Assembly (NCBI GenBank): GCA_041936745.1
Contig: JBHGWS010000109.1
Span: forward strand, 1-21,373
Reading direction: 5' to 3'
DNA length: 21,373 nucleotides
Source of the DNA: Darwinibacter acetoxidans_A
GTDB lineage: Bacteria; Bacillota; Limnochordia; Darwinibacteriales; Darwinibacteriaceae
Shown piece after piece: positions 1 to 7,767 of this stretch. The number at the start of each line of letters is the position of its first letter. Position 1 is the first letter of the stretch. Both the position numbers and the translations under genes were made by a program. The notes under the pieces are model-generated. The model had not been told where the DNA came from. It saw nothing but the letters and a program-made list of their open reading frames with translations, and ran no database searches.

Positions 1-90
1 CCTTTTAAAAAATGCTTCCTGCGCCAGCAAGAAGCATTAAAAAAACGCCTGTTCCTTGCCAGCTTCACTGAGCTAACTTAAAGGACCACT
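1..90 (-). promoter_or_regulatory. PyrR-responsive transcription attenuator (pyr leader) of an operon beyond the left edge
   Basis: Read on the minus strand, this leader carries three alternative structures. The PyrR-binding hairpin (about 84-54) has a short AGCT/AGCT stem (74-71 with 64-61) capped by hexaloop CAGTGA, which fits the known PyrR loop consensus CNGNGA, above a CCTT/AAGG base. The terminator is AATGCTTC (38-31) paired perfectly with GAAGCATT (18-11) and followed by a U-rich tail. An antiterminator can form because 63-53 pairs with 33-23 (about 11 bp with G-U pairs), which excludes both other folds. In known pyr operons PyrR with UMP stabilises the first hairpin and so favours termination. 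The regulated gene, probably pyrR or another pyr gene as in Bacillus downstream of rluD, is outside the window. Confidence 0.8.
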
Positions 91-105
91 TATAATATTA
101 CCTAT

Positions 106-134
106 AGATTACACCAGATGGCGGGGGCTGTCAA
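106..134 (-). promoter_or_regulatory. Candidate sigma-A promoter for the pyr leader
   Basis: A perfect -35 box TTGACA (134-129) overlaps the stop codon of rluD. After a 17-nt spacer comes a weaker -10 box, TAATCT (111-106). Transcription would begin about 7 nt further on, just before the PyrR-binding hairpin, which is the right place for an attenuated pyr operon. The A/T-rich stretch at 100-91 offers another possible -10 but has no good -35 at the usual distance. Confidence 0.55.
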
Positions 135-1051
135 TTTATTAAACGCGCCTTTCGTAAAATTTCCTTAAATTCCAAAGGCGGTTCTGACTCAAACTCCATA
201 AACCGCCCGCTGGGGTGGGTGAAACCGAGGTAAAAGGCATGTAAAACCTGGCTTTTTGCTCCCAAATTATTGCTGCGAAAGCCGTAGAGCACATCGCCTA
301 CCAAGGGATGGTGGATGCCGGCCAAATGCACCCGAATTTGGTGGGTTCGGCCTGTTTTCAAACGGCAAAGAAGCAGTGAATGCCTGTGAAAACGCTCTAA
401 CACCGTATAAGATGTGTAAGCGCGCCGTCCGCCCTCCAGGACCGCCATCTTCTTGCGGTTCTTGGGATGGCGCCCGATTGGTTTGTCGATAAAGCCTTCT
501 GCCTGCCGCAGCACCCCTTGGACAAGCGCCAGGTAATGGCGCCTAACCAAACGTTTTTTAAACTGCAGAAGCAGGTGATTATAGCTCGCATCATTTTTAG
601 CAACCAGCATGAGGCCGCTTGTATCTTTGTCTAAACGGTGCACTATCCCGGGCCGGTATTTCCCGCTGCCCTTTGCCAAACGGGGAAAATGAAATAAAAG
701 GGCGTTAACCAATGTACCCTGCCAATTGCCTGCGCTGGGGTGCACTACCAGGCCCTTGGGCTTATTGACGACGGCCAAATCTTCGTCTTCATAAACTATG
801 TCAAGCATTATATTCTCCGGTTCCAAAGATGGCTTGGGCCTTTTTGGTACGGCCGCAAAGATTTCATCTCCGGGCTGCAGAGAGTATCCCGCTTTTACCG
901 TCACGCCGTTTACTGTAATTAGACCCCTGTCTATCAGGCGTTTAATTTGAGAGCGGCTTAATTTCAGAAAAGAACTCAGCCATAAATCCAGGCGGCCCTG
1001 CACTCCCGCGGGCACAACAATTTGGTAATTCTTCGCCTCAGCTGCGCCCAT
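131..1051 (-). CDS. rluD: Pseudouridine synthase, RluA/RluD family (YlyB-like)
   Basis: This enzyme would isomerise uridines to pseudouridine in large-subunit rRNA. It has 306 residues with an N-terminal S4 RNA-binding domain (about 17-70) followed by the RluA catalytic domain. The family signature HRLDKDTSG is present, with the catalytic aspartate at D141, and the downstream motif GRTHQIRVH is intact. The start was set at the ATG at 1051 because GGGAGG lies 9 nt upstream; a longer reading to 1087 has no such site. The start overlaps the end of lspA by 14 nt, so the two are probably translationally coupled. The Bacillus homologue ylyB sits in the same place between lspA and pyrR. The exact rRNA target (RluD-like sites in helix 69 or others) cannot be read from sequence. 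Confidence 0.93.
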   Translation of the reverse strand: MGAAEAKNYQIVVPAGVQGRLDLWLSSFLKLSRSQIKRLIDRGLITVNGVTVKAGYSLQPGDEIFAAVPKRPKPSLEPENIMLDIVYEDEDLAVVNKPKGLVVHPSAGNWQGTLVNALLFHFPRLAKGSGKYRPGIVHRLDKDTSGLMLVAKNDASYNHLLLQFKKRLVRRHYLALVQGVLRQAEGFIDKPIGRHPKNRKKMAVLEGGRRAYTSYTVLERFHRHSLLLCRLKTGRTHQIRVHLAGIHHPLVGDVLYGFRSNNLGAKSQVLHAFYLGFTHPSGRFMEFESEPPLEFKEILRKARLIN

Positions 1052-1517
1052 GGAATAAAACCTCCCAAAAAAGGAGCCCCACCCCAAAAACTATTGCCAT
1101 ATCGGCCAGATTAAAAATGGGGAAAATCCGGATGTCTATGAAATCCACTACAGCCCCCCATCGCAGCCGGTCGATTAAATTGCCGGCGGCCCCGGCAACA
1201 CTGATGGCCACTCCCCAACGGACAAAAAAACTCTGCTGCGCAATTTTACGCCATTGGGTTAACACTAAAAGCAGGCAGGCGGCGGCCAAAGCTGAAAGAA
1301 AAACAACCCTGCCCCGCAGCAGGCCGAAAGCGGCCCCTTTATTGCGCACGTAGGTGAAATACAAGAAACCTTTGATAACGGGGATGCTCTGCCCTTCCGC
1401 AAGCCTGGCCATAATTACCAGTTTGGTTATGCGGTCACTGATTAGAATCAAGGCCACTACCAGAAGAAAATTCAAAAGTGCGGCTCCTCTCCAAATTCTA
1501 TCAGTGCCTATTTCCAT
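1038..1517 (-). CDS. lspA: Lipoprotein signal peptidase (signal peptidase II)
   Basis: This integral membrane aspartic protease removes signal peptides from diacylglyceryl-modified prolipoproteins. The 159-residue protein has the expected length and four hydrophobic segments. Family motifs are complete: NKGAAFG near residue 59, AGAAGNLIDR with catalytic D116, and FNLAD with catalytic D139. The ATG at 1517 was chosen because a longer reading to 1622 would run deep into the upstream zinc-finger gene and would add a basic segment unlike LspA. The ribosome site before 1517 (AGGAAT region) is only moderate. It lies 25 nt after the dksA-like gene and overlaps rluD, matching the ylyA-lspA-ylyB order of Bacillus. 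Confidence 0.95.
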   Translation of the reverse strand: MEIGTDRIWRGAALLNFLLVVALILISDRITKLVIMARLAEGQSIPVIKGFLYFTYVRNKGAAFGLLRGRVVFLSALAAACLLLVLTQWRKIAQQSFFVRWGVAISVAGAAGNLIDRLRWGAVVDFIDIRIFPIFNLADMAIVFGVGLLFWEVLFHGRS

Positions 1518-1542
1518 GCCAAGCCCGGTATTCCTGCCAAGC

Positions 1543-2064
1543 TTACTCTTCCTCCTCATCCTTTTCCGTATAACTGGAGGTACCGTAACGGGCGACAGCC
1601 TGCCAGGCATCTTCCCCGTCAAAAATCACACTGTCCGTCTCGTCTGTAAAAGTGCGCCCAAAAGGAGGGAATAAAACTTCTTCCTCAATGGGCCTTTGGC
1701 GATCATCACTGTCTTCGCCCGCCTCTTGGCAGGCCAAACAAAAAAGGGTGCTGGGAAGCGCTTCTAAGCGGCTTTTTGAAATCTCCTTCCCGCAGTTTTC
1801 ACAAATTCCATAGCTGCCCGCCCGGAGGGCATTTAGGGCTTTTTCTACTTGGGCCAGCTGCTTTTTTGTAGTTTCCAAAAGTCCCAAATCCTTACTTCTT
1901 TCATAAAGCTGGGAGCCTGCATCACCGGGATGGTTATCGTAAGAAGAAAGTTCGCCGATCGCCTCGCCTAAAGGCGCATTGAGCCTTGCTGAATCGATCA
2001 GCCGACTTTTAAGGGTAAATAATTCCCTTCTTTCCGCCAGCAATTTTTCCTTAATTGGTTCCAC
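1543..2064 (-). CDS. DksA/TraR-type C4 zinc-finger protein (YteA/YlyA family)
   Basis: This is a 173-residue acidic protein. Its N-terminal half is helical and probably coiled-coil (about 1-82), followed by a four-cysteine zinc finger with cysteines at 88, 91, 109 and 112 in the pattern CxxC-x17-CxxC, and then a long acidic tail ending in EEE. This matches the YteA/YlyA branch of the DksA/TraR superfamily. DksA relatives bind the RNA polymerase secondary channel, and Bacillus YlyA has been linked to sporulation-stage transcription; whether that holds here is inference. Translation starts at a GTG at 2064 with AGGAGG 7 nt upstream. The gene lies between a DUF5665 gene and lspA, the position of ylyA in Bacillus. 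The usual DksA tip residues cannot be assigned with confidence. Confidence 0.85.
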   Translation of the reverse strand: MEPIKEKLLAERRELFTLKSRLIDSARLNAPLGEAIGELSSYDNHPGDAGSQLYERSKDLGLLETTKKQLAQVEKALNALRAGSYGICENCGKEISKSRLEALPSTLFCLACQEAGEDSDDRQRPIEEEVLFPPFGRTFTDETDSVIFDGEDAWQAVARYGTSSYTEKDEEEE

Positions 2065-2075
2065 TTATAATCCTC

Positions 2076-2384
2076 CTAGGGCCTGCCGGCCAACTCATTT
2101 TGGACTATGCGGGTGATCTCGGCAATGAACTCGCCCACAAAGGGCAGGTTTAAGGAGGCGATCTTGCCCAAGGCGTACAGGAAAAAAGCACCCACCACGG
2201 TAAAGCCCAGCGCCAAACCGAAGCCCCGCACAATACCGAAAAGGAAATTAAGGTACATCAGGCGCCGGGGATTTTGATACAATTCGATGTACTCGGCAAT
2301 GCTGGCCTTTTCCAGGCGTTGGCTCATCTCCTCCAATTTACGCAGCAGGGTCTGCAAAAGGCCCGAGTTCATTTTCTGTTTCAA
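2076..2384 (-). CDS. DUF5665-type small membrane protein
   Basis: This small protein of unknown function has 102 residues. An N-terminal amphipathic, charged helix includes the conserved-looking stretch IAEYIELYQNPRR, followed by LNFLFGIVRGFGLALGF and a second hydrophobic segment (about 65-85) ending in a short helical tail. That layout fits the DUF5665 family of Bacillota. The start is uncertain: TTG at 2384 has GAGGAGG about 9 nt upstream and was preferred. An ATG at 2372 is too far from that site, and a TTG at 2426 would fall in the ileS terminator. It ends 11 nt before the dksA-like start. No gene of this kind sits between ileS and ylyA in Bacillus subtilis. No function is proposed. Confidence 0.75.
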   Translation of the reverse strand: MKQKMNSGLLQTLLRKLEEMSQRLEKASIAEYIELYQNPRRLMYLNFLFGIVRGFGLALGFTVVGAFFLYALGKIASLNLPFVGEFIAEITRIVQNELAGRP

Positions 2385-2420
2385 GCCGTTGCGCCTCCTC
2401 GCCTCTTTCCCCCTTAGAAT

Positions 2421-2458
2421 ATGCAAAACCCCCTCTCGTATACAAAACGAGAGGGGGT
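2421..2458 (-). terminator. Rho-independent terminator after ileS
   Basis: A perfect 11-bp stem (2458-2448 with 2438-2428), GC-rich with five consecutive G-C pairs, encloses a 9-nt loop and is followed on the minus strand by TTTTGC. It starts 6 nt after the ileS stop codon. The short U run suggests that some transcription may read through into the DUF5665 gene, which has no clear promoter of its own. Confidence 0.8.
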
Positions 2459-2464
2459 AAAATT

Positions 2465-5239
2465 TTAATTGATTGCATCCCGGCAGCGCCGGCAGATTGT
2501 GGCATGCTCGGGATCGCCGCTTAACTCCTCATAATATTTCCAACAGCGCTCACATTTTTCACCGGGTGCTTTCATCACATCCACGGCAATACCGTCTTCA
2601 CTGTAGAGCGCAGTCTGGCCTTCCCGGAGGGGATGCAGTTCGACCAACGAGGCGATCAGCAACAGCCTTATTTCCTTTTCAAAGGCCCGCAAAACTTCCA
2701 GCTTGCGGCCGGCGGCATAAATGACAACTTTGGATTCGTTGGAAGCACCGATCACTTTATCTTTCCGAGCGATCTCCAGCGCTTTGGAAATAACGCTTCG
2801 AATATCTAAAAATTCCTGCCAGCGCCGGCCCAAGTCCTCAGCCAAATATTCTTTGGGCAGCTCGCTCCAGGTGGTTAGATGAACACTTTCTTCCTGCCGC
2901 CAACCTTGAGGCAGGTGCTGCCAAATTTCATCAGCCGTAAACACCAAGATTGGCGCAATCAACTGTGCCAGTTCTTTAATAATCACCAGCAGAGCCGATT
3001 GGGCAGATCTTCTCTCCCGAGCATCGCGGGGATCGCAGTAAAGGCGGTCTTTTAGGACATCCAAATAAAAGGCCCCCAGATCAACGGCGCAAAAATGATG
3101 CACAGAATAATAGGCGATGTGGAAATCATAGCTGGCGTAAGCGGCCCGCACCCTTTTGCTGAGCTTAGCTAATTTTAATAATGCCCAGCGGTCCAACTCT
3201 TCCATTTCTTCGTAAGGGATGGTATCCGTTTTTGGCTCGAAATCGTGCAGGTTACCCAGAATAAACCGGGCGGTGTTTCTCACCCGCCTGTAGGCCTCCG
3301 AAAGCTGTTTGAGAATATCGTTGGATATCCGGATGTCTTCCCTAAACTCCGCAGAAGCAACCCAAAACCGCAGCAGATCGGCACCGTAACGGTTCCAGAT
3401 TTCCTCCGGGCCCATCACATTGCCTAAGGACTTAGACATAGCCTTACCTTCGCCGTCCACAACCATACCATGGCTTAAAACAGCTTTGTAAGGGGGTTTT
3501 CCGGTTGTCGCCACCGCGGTTGACAGCGAGGATTGGAACCAGCCTCTGTATTGATCGCTGCCTTCCAGGTAAAGATCGGCAGGCCAGCTTAAATCCTGCC
3601 GGTTATTCAAAACGGCCCGGTGGGAAACGCCCGAGTCAAACCAGACATCCATGGTATCCGTCTCTTTCTCGAATGAACTGCCGCCGCACTTGGGGCACTT
3701 ATAATCTTGTGGTAAAAGTTCCGACACGTCCCGCCTAAACCAGGCATTGGAACCTTCCCGGCGGAACAGATCGGCAATATGGGCAATCGTATCTTTTGAA
3801 GCAATGGTTTCACCGCAGTCACAGTAAAAAACAGGGATTGGTACTCCCCAAACGCGCTGCCGGGAGATACACCAGTCGCTCCTGTCGGCGACCATGGCTC
3901 GAATGCGCTCTTCACCCCAGGCGGGAGTCCACTTCACCTTTTCAATCGCCGTAAGCATAGCTTCCCTGAATTGGTCGATGGAAACAAACCACTGATCCGT
4001 TGCCCTATAAATAATCGGTTTTTTACAGCGCCAACAGTGGGGGTAGGAGTGATCGACAAAGTCCAGTTTCAAAAGAGCACCGGCTTTTTTAAGATCATTG
4101 ACCACCACTTTATTCCCTTCATCTAGATCCAAACCGGCGTAAGGCCCTGCCTCTGCCGTAAATTTACCGTCTGCATCAACGGGCGATAACACCTGCAGCC
4201 CATACTGCAGGCCCACAACATAGTCTTCATGGCCGTGGCCTGGTGCGGTGTGGACACAACCCGTGCCAGCCTCCAACGTAACGTGATCGCCTAAGATGAC
4301 CACAGAATCCCGCTTATAAAGCGGATGGCTGCAGATTATGCCTTCTAATTCGCTTCCCTTAAATTCCTGCAGGATACCTTGGAAGTCCAATTCCAAGTCT
4401 TCCTGCACAGCTTCCATTAATTCCTTGGCCATTACCAAATTACCCCGCTCTGTTGCAACCACCGCGTAATCATAGCTGGGATGAAGGGCGATGGCCAGAT
4501 TAGCCGGGATGGTCCAGGGCGTTGTCGTCCAGATGACAAAATACGTGTCCTTTTCCTCTAAAATCCCCCTGCCGTCTTTGACGGGGAAATTTACGTAGAT
4601 ACTGGGTGAGCGAAAGCCGCCGTATTCAATTTCCGCCTCCGCAAGAGCCGTCCTGCAGTCGGCACACCAATAGACAGGCCGCAGTGCTTTATAAACATAG
4701 CCTTTTTCCATCATTTCGCCGAACACTTCGATCTGTTCCGCCTCATATTCCGGCGCCAAAGTTAGGTATGGGTCTTCCCAATCGCCCCAAATCCCCAAGC
4801 GGCGAAACTGGCTGCGCTGAATGGCCATCTGTTCTAAGGCATACTGCCCGCAGTATTCCCTAAACTCAGCTGCTGACATTGCTGCCCGCCTCTTACCCAA
4901 GGCCTTGACTGCATGCAGTTCAATGGGCAGCCCGTGGGTGTCCCAGCCGGGCACATACGGTGTGTAATAGCCTGCCAAAGAGCGGGAGCGCAGCACGATA
5001 TCTTTTAACACTTTATTCAAAGCAGTCCCGATATGAATGTTGGCATTGGCGTAAGGCGGCCCATCGTGCAGGATAAAAGCAGGCTTGTTTTCTTTTTCCG
5101 CAAGCCGCCTTAATTTTCCGTAATAGTCCTTCTCTTCCCAATGCTTTAACATTTCCGGTTCCCGTTCAGCCAAATTACCCCGCATAGGAAAATCGGTTTT
5201 AGGCAACTGCAGAGTATCTTGGTATGAGTTTTTTGCCAC
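2465..5239 (-). CDS. ileS: Isoleucyl-tRNA synthetase
   Basis: This class I synthetase charges tRNA-Ile. The protein has 924 residues, normal for the bacterial form. The nucleotide-binding signature reads HIGT (about 69-72) in place of HIGH, inside the conserved PPYANANIHIGTALNK context, and the KMSKS loop reads AMSKSLGN near residue 600. The CP1 editing domain motifs TTTPWTIPAN and GTGCVHTAPGHG are intact, so misactivated valine should be hydrolysed. A C-terminal zinc ribbon with two CxxC pairs (CERC and CRRC) marks the bacterial type. The start was set at a GTG at 5239 with AGAGGGG about 9 nt upstream; a TTG at 5248 directly abuts that site. Expression is controlled by the T-box leader just upstream. 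Its place after divIVA matches Bacillus. Confidence 0.97.
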   Translation of the reverse strand: MAKNSYQDTLQLPKTDFPMRGNLAEREPEMLKHWEEKDYYGKLRRLAEKENKPAFILHDGPPYANANIHIGTALNKVLKDIVLRSRSLAGYYTPYVPGWDTHGLPIELHAVKALGKRRAAMSAAEFREYCGQYALEQMAIQRSQFRRLGIWGDWEDPYLTLAPEYEAEQIEVFGEMMEKGYVYKALRPVYWCADCRTALAEAEIEYGGFRSPSIYVNFPVKDGRGILEEKDTYFVIWTTTPWTIPANLAIALHPSYDYAVVATERGNLVMAKELMEAVQEDLELDFQGILQEFKGSELEGIICSHPLYKRDSVVILGDHVTLEAGTGCVHTAPGHGHEDYVVGLQYGLQVLSPVDADGKFTAEAGPYAGLDLDEGNKVVVNDLKKAGALLKLDFVDHSYPHCWRCKKPIIYRATDQWFVSIDQFREAMLTAIEKVKWTPAWGEERIRAMVADRSDWCISRQRVWGVPIPVFYCDCGETIASKDTIAHIADLFRREGSNAWFRRDVSELLPQDYKCPKCGGSSFEKETDTMDVWFDSGVSHRAVLNNRQDLSWPADLYLEGSDQYRGWFQSSLSTAVATTGKPPYKAVLSHGMVVDGEGKAMSKSLGNVMGPEEIWNRYGADLLRFWVASAEFREDIRISNDILKQLSEAYRRVRNTARFILGNLHDFEPKTDTIPYEEMEELDRWALLKLAKLSKRVRAAYASYDFHIAYYSVHHFCAVDLGAFYLDVLKDRLYCDPRDARERRSAQSALLVIIKELAQLIAPILVFTADEIWQHLPQGWRQEESVHLTTWSELPKEYLAEDLGRRWQEFLDIRSVISKALEIARKDKVIGASNESKVVIYAAGRKLEVLRAFEKEIRLLLIASLVELHPLREGQTALYSEDGIAVDVMKAPGEKCERCWKYYEELSGDPEHATICRRCRDAIN

Positions 5240-5264
5240 GTTTAACAACCCCTCTAACTAAATT

Positions 5265-5510
5265 TCCAAAAAAAAATCGCCCCAGAAGGGACGAGAAACC
5301 CGCGGTACCACCCTAGTTAAGGCAAGCAAAAAACGCCTCCACTCTTGCGGTTATAACGGTACCAACGGCTCAGCTTAATAATTAATATTTTCGGCCTGCA
5401 ACTCCAAGGTGATTTTCGCGCAAAGCCCGGGGGCCCCTTTTCAGCCGGCGGGGCTCTCTGTGCCCTCTGCTTGGCGGTACTCTCCTTATCATCGTTTTTA
5501 ATTTTACAGC
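5265..5510 (-). promoter_or_regulatory. Isoleucine T-box riboswitch controlling ileS
   Basis: This accounts for most of the 425-nt gap between ileS and divIVA. The T-box core AGGGTGGTACCGCGGG is at 5314-5299 on the minus strand. It precedes a terminator whose 7-bp stem (5294-5288 with 5283-5277, loop TTCT) is followed by nine U residues (5276-5268). Upstream, the leader has the stem I start AAGGAGAGTACCGCC (near 5485-5470), an AGAGAGCC bulge segment and a specifier loop in which AUC (5413-5411) is followed by A, fitting tRNA-Ile. In known T-boxes uncharged tRNA pairs with the specifier and the UGGN bulge and so prevents termination. Confidence 0.93.
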
Positions 5511-5511
5511 C

Positions 5512-5540
5512 ATTATATCCAACGGTCAGCTAAAAGTCAA
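5512..5540 (-). promoter_or_regulatory. Sigma-A promoter of the T-box/ileS transcript
   Basis: The -35 box TTGACT (5540-5535) and perfect -10 box TATAAT (5517-5512) are separated by exactly 17 nt. The predicted start near 5505 lies just ahead of stem I of the T-box, so the whole leader is included in the transcript. This is the best promoter in the window. Confidence 0.88.
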
Positions 5541-5570
5541 CTTTCCGCCGCCGATTACCGAGCTCATCGC

Positions 5571-5613
5571 CTAAAAGCCCGCCCCCACAGCATCCGGTAA
5601 TTTACTGTGAGGG
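5571..5613 (-). terminator. Possible weak terminator after divIVA
   Basis: A 9-bp imperfect stem (5613-5605 with 5590-5582, including a G-U pair) with a 14-nt loop lies about 50 nt downstream of divIVA and upstream of the ileS promoter. The sequence after it on the minus strand, CGGGCTTTTAGG, has only four U residues, so termination would be partial. Nothing else was seen between divIVA and the promoter. Confidence 0.35.
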
Positions 5614-5664
5614 AAGGATAGACGCAAGGTTAAATGGTTTGACTTGTTTAAATGACGCCCCTTT

Positions 5665-6198
5665 TTAATCCTCGTTATCTTCTGCGGCCTCCGGATTCTC
5701 TCTGCTGGCCGCTGCTTTGCGGTACGGCCTGGTCGACACCAAATCAACATCTTCTTCATTGAGGATGTTCCAAATGGATTCCATAGTTAGGCGCACTTTT
5801 TCTTTCAGCTGGCTTTCTGCCCGCTGCAAGCGGGCCAGGCGGCTTTCCGCATCGGCCACAATCCGCTGGGCTTCCAGGCGGGCGGCGCTGAGAATCTTTT
5901 CTGCTTCGGAGTCCGCGGCCGCGACTAAGTTTTCCGCTTCCCGGTTACTTAGTTTTTTTATCTCAGCCGCGGTCTGCTTAGTGAGGGAGATCAGGTCAAG
6001 GACATCCTGTTCCTTCTGGCCTTTTTGCTGCAGTTCTTTTTTTACCTGAGCCAATTCTTCCTGCAGGATTTGATTGTCCCGGTAAACGGATTCGTATTTA
6101 CCCACGATGGATGCCAAATAATCATCCACTTCTTCCGGATCGTAACCTCTAAATGAACGCTTAAATTCTACATTGTGAATATCCATTGGTTTAAGCAT
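5665..6198 (-). CDS. divIVA: DivIVA-domain cell-division/polarity protein
   Basis: DivIVA binds curved membrane at poles and division sites and recruits partners. The 177-residue protein has the expected N-terminal lipid-binding segment (DIHNVEFKRSFRGYDPEEVDDYL, residues 6-28) with the conserved FKRSFRGYDPEEV core. A long coiled coil follows (about 30-145), rich in Glu, Lys, Gln and Ala, then an acidic disordered tail. The ATG start at 6198 has GGGGGTGA 4 nt upstream. It lies 11 nt after ylmH at the end of the yggS-sepF-yggT-ylmH-divIVA cluster. In Bacillus it also helps anchor the chromosome origin at the pole during sporulation, which fits the spore genes elsewhere in the window. Confidence 0.93.
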   Translation of the reverse strand: MLKPMDIHNVEFKRSFRGYDPEEVDDYLASIVGKYESVYRDNQILQEELAQVKKELQQKGQKEQDVLDLISLTKQTAAEIKKLSNREAENLVAAADSEAEKILSAARLEAQRIVADAESRLARLQRAESQLKEKVRLTMESIWNILNEEDVDLVSTRPYRKAAASRENPEAAEDNED

Positions 6199-6209
6199 TC
6201 ACTCACCCC

Positions 6210-6998
6210 CTAATAATAATAGCGATGCAGGACTATACTGAGACGCCCTTTCCGGGTCGTCCCGCCTGTTGAATGGAGCAAAACCCTGCCGCGGCCCCTC
6301 ATAGACAGCGTGTCGCCGCTTTCTACGCTTAATGCAGGGTTTGAAACAAGCTGCCAGTTAAGTTTGATTTTTTCGGCCTTAATTTCCCTGGCCATCCTAG
6401 TGCGCGACATGCCAAAACCTTCCGCAGCTACAGCATCTAAACGGAGAGAGGCGACTGTCGCCCTTATTTCTTTAATCCTCTCCGGTTCGATGTTCAGCTG
6501 CCCTTCATCAATTTCAACAACTTCAACGGGCACCGGCCCGACTCTTTTCCAATTAAGCAGCAGGTGTTTTGCAACTTCCGCGGCAACCACCGCTTGGCAG
6601 CCCCCGGGCAGGACGATAATATCGCCAACTTTCTCCCGTTTTAAGCCCGTGCCCAGAATCGAGCCGAGAAAATCTTTGTGGCCCACCTTATTGAAGGAAA
6701 AGTTCCCTTCTGCTTGCAAAACCTTGATCGGTGCTTCCAAAGTTTCCAGAAGATAATACTGGGGATAAATCATCAGGCGGGCACGTTCTGCTTTTTTGTA
6801 ACCGCCCGCTTTAAAAAAGCCTATTTCCGGCAGCCCGCCTAAAACGCTGCGGGCGACTTTACGCTCATAAGGATCTAAAAAATCCGTTGCTTGGGGGCGG
6901 TTTGTTTCCCAGGCCAATTGAGCCAGATCGTAAACGAGAGCCCCGATAAGTTTTTCTTGTTCACCGCGTAGATGTCCAAGTGATTCCTCTTTATTCAA
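6210..6998 (-). CDS. ylmH: YlmH family S4-domain RNA-binding protein
   Basis: The 262-residue protein has an N-terminal YlmH-specific region (about 1-90), a central region with GTGLKREKVGDI and a C-terminal S4 RNA-binding domain (about 180-250) containing GMSRTRMAREI and the SVESGDTLSMRGRGR strand-turn. YlmH homologues bind stalled ribosome/tRNA complexes in ribosome rescue and are always linked to the division cluster; neither role can be tested here. The start is a TTG at 6998, with AAAGGA about 11 nt upstream; no in-frame ATG exists near it. It sits 19 nt after yggT and 11 nt before divIVA, which suggests cotranscription. Confidence 0.9.
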   Translation of the reverse strand: MNKEESLGHLRGEQEKLIGALVYDLAQLAWETNRPQATDFLDPYERKVARSVLGGLPEIGFFKAGGYKKAERARLMIYPQYYLLETLEAPIKVLQAEGNFSFNKVGHKDFLGSILGTGLKREKVGDIIVLPGGCQAVVAAEVAKHLLLNWKRVGPVPVEVVEIDEGQLNIEPERIKEIRATVASLRLDAVAAEGFGMSRTRMAREIKAEKIKLNWQLVSNPALSVESGDTLSMRGRGRVLLHSTGGTTRKGRLSIVLHRYYY

Positions 6999-7017
6999 TC
7001 GGCTGTCAATCCTTTCT

Positions 7018-7284
7018 CTAAAGCAGCAGCCTGCTTAACAGCGTGATAACTAAAGGCCTGATCAATCTTAAGGCTAAAAACACGATCACCGGTGAAAAGT
7101 CCACAGACCCGTAAGGAGGTATGATGCCTTGAAAAGGCCGTACTATGGGATCGGTAACTGCCTGCAAAAATTGGACAACAGGATGCCTGTAATCCACATT
7201 GGGGATCCAAGATAGGACAAAGCGGGCGATTAAAAGCCACCAGTATATTTCAAACAAAAGATCAACTATTTTGAGAACAGTCAC
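7018..7284 (-). CDS. YggT family integral membrane protein (YlmG)
   Basis: This 88-residue membrane protein of the YggT/YlmG family has two hydrophobic segments (about 5-27 and 62-87) around a conserved loop with the signature VTDPIVRPFQGIIPP, typical of the family. The family is associated with division and membrane-protein functions in several bacteria and plastids, but its biochemical role is unknown. A GTG start at 7284 has AAGGTGA 6 nt upstream. It begins 2 nt after sepF ends, in the standard sepF-yggT-ylmH order. Confidence 0.92.
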   Translation of the reverse strand: MTVLKIVDLLFEIYWWLLIARFVLSWIPNVDYRHPVVQFLQAVTDPIVRPFQGIIPPYGSVDFSPVIVFLALRLIRPLVITLLSRLLL

Positions 7285-7286
7285 TT

Positions 7287-7766
7287 TTAGTCACCTTCGT
7301 TCTTCAGCATCTCAAAAAAGTCTGCTTCTAAGTCCCCTTCAATGACAACTGAGGCCGGCGTAAAGCAAAAAATAGTTTCGCCCAATTTCCGCATATTCCC
7401 ATCCAGGGCATGGGTTGTGCCGCTCATAAAATCCACTATGCGCTGCGCCTCGCCCTTATCGACCAAATGCAGGCGGAGGATTATGGATTTATTGTTTTTC
7501 AAATGCAGGACATACTCTTTCACATCTTCGAAAGCGTGCGGTTCAAGGATAAACATCTTGTTTTGAGCGCTCTGCCCCCCCGCTAAACTCACTAAAGTAG
7601 GCCGAGCCTGCGAGCGGGATTTTCCGGCCTGCACATCAGTTTTTTCTCGCCGCAAAGGTATTACATCCTCTGCCGTCCGCTGCTGGTGGAAATCAATTTG
7701 TTCCTCGTAATCATCGTATTCCTTGACACCCAAAAACTCCTTGAGCCTGTTTACAAAATTACTCAT
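7287..7766 (-). CDS. sepF: Cell-division protein SepF
   Basis: SepF tethers FtsZ to the membrane and shapes the septum. The 159-residue protein has an N-terminal amphipathic helix (MSNFVNRLKEFLG) that binds membrane, a charged variable linker to about residue 80, and the C-terminal DUF552 domain with the features VDFMSGTTHALDGNMRKLGE and the FCFTPASV strand. The ATG at 7766 was preferred over a longer reading to 7799 because AAAGGAGG lies 6 nt upstream and the protein then begins with the membrane helix. Its ATG overlaps the region of the yggS stop (1-nt gap), so translation is probably coupled. Confidence 0.95.
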   Translation of the reverse strand: MSNFVNRLKEFLGVKEYDDYEEQIDFHQQRTAEDVIPLRREKTDVQAGKSRSQARPTLVSLAGGQSAQNKMFILEPHAFEDVKEYVLHLKNNKSIILRLHLVDKGEAQRIVDFMSGTTHALDGNMRKLGETIFCFTPASVVIEGDLEADFFEMLKNEGD

Positions 7767-7767
7767 C

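Noticed and set aside
69..75. HIGT in place of HIGH in IleS as evidence of an inactive or unusual synthetase (residue numbers of the protein at 2465-5239)
   Set aside because: The fourth position of this motif varies among bacterial IleS proteins, as far as I recall, and all other catalytic, editing and zinc motifs are intact.
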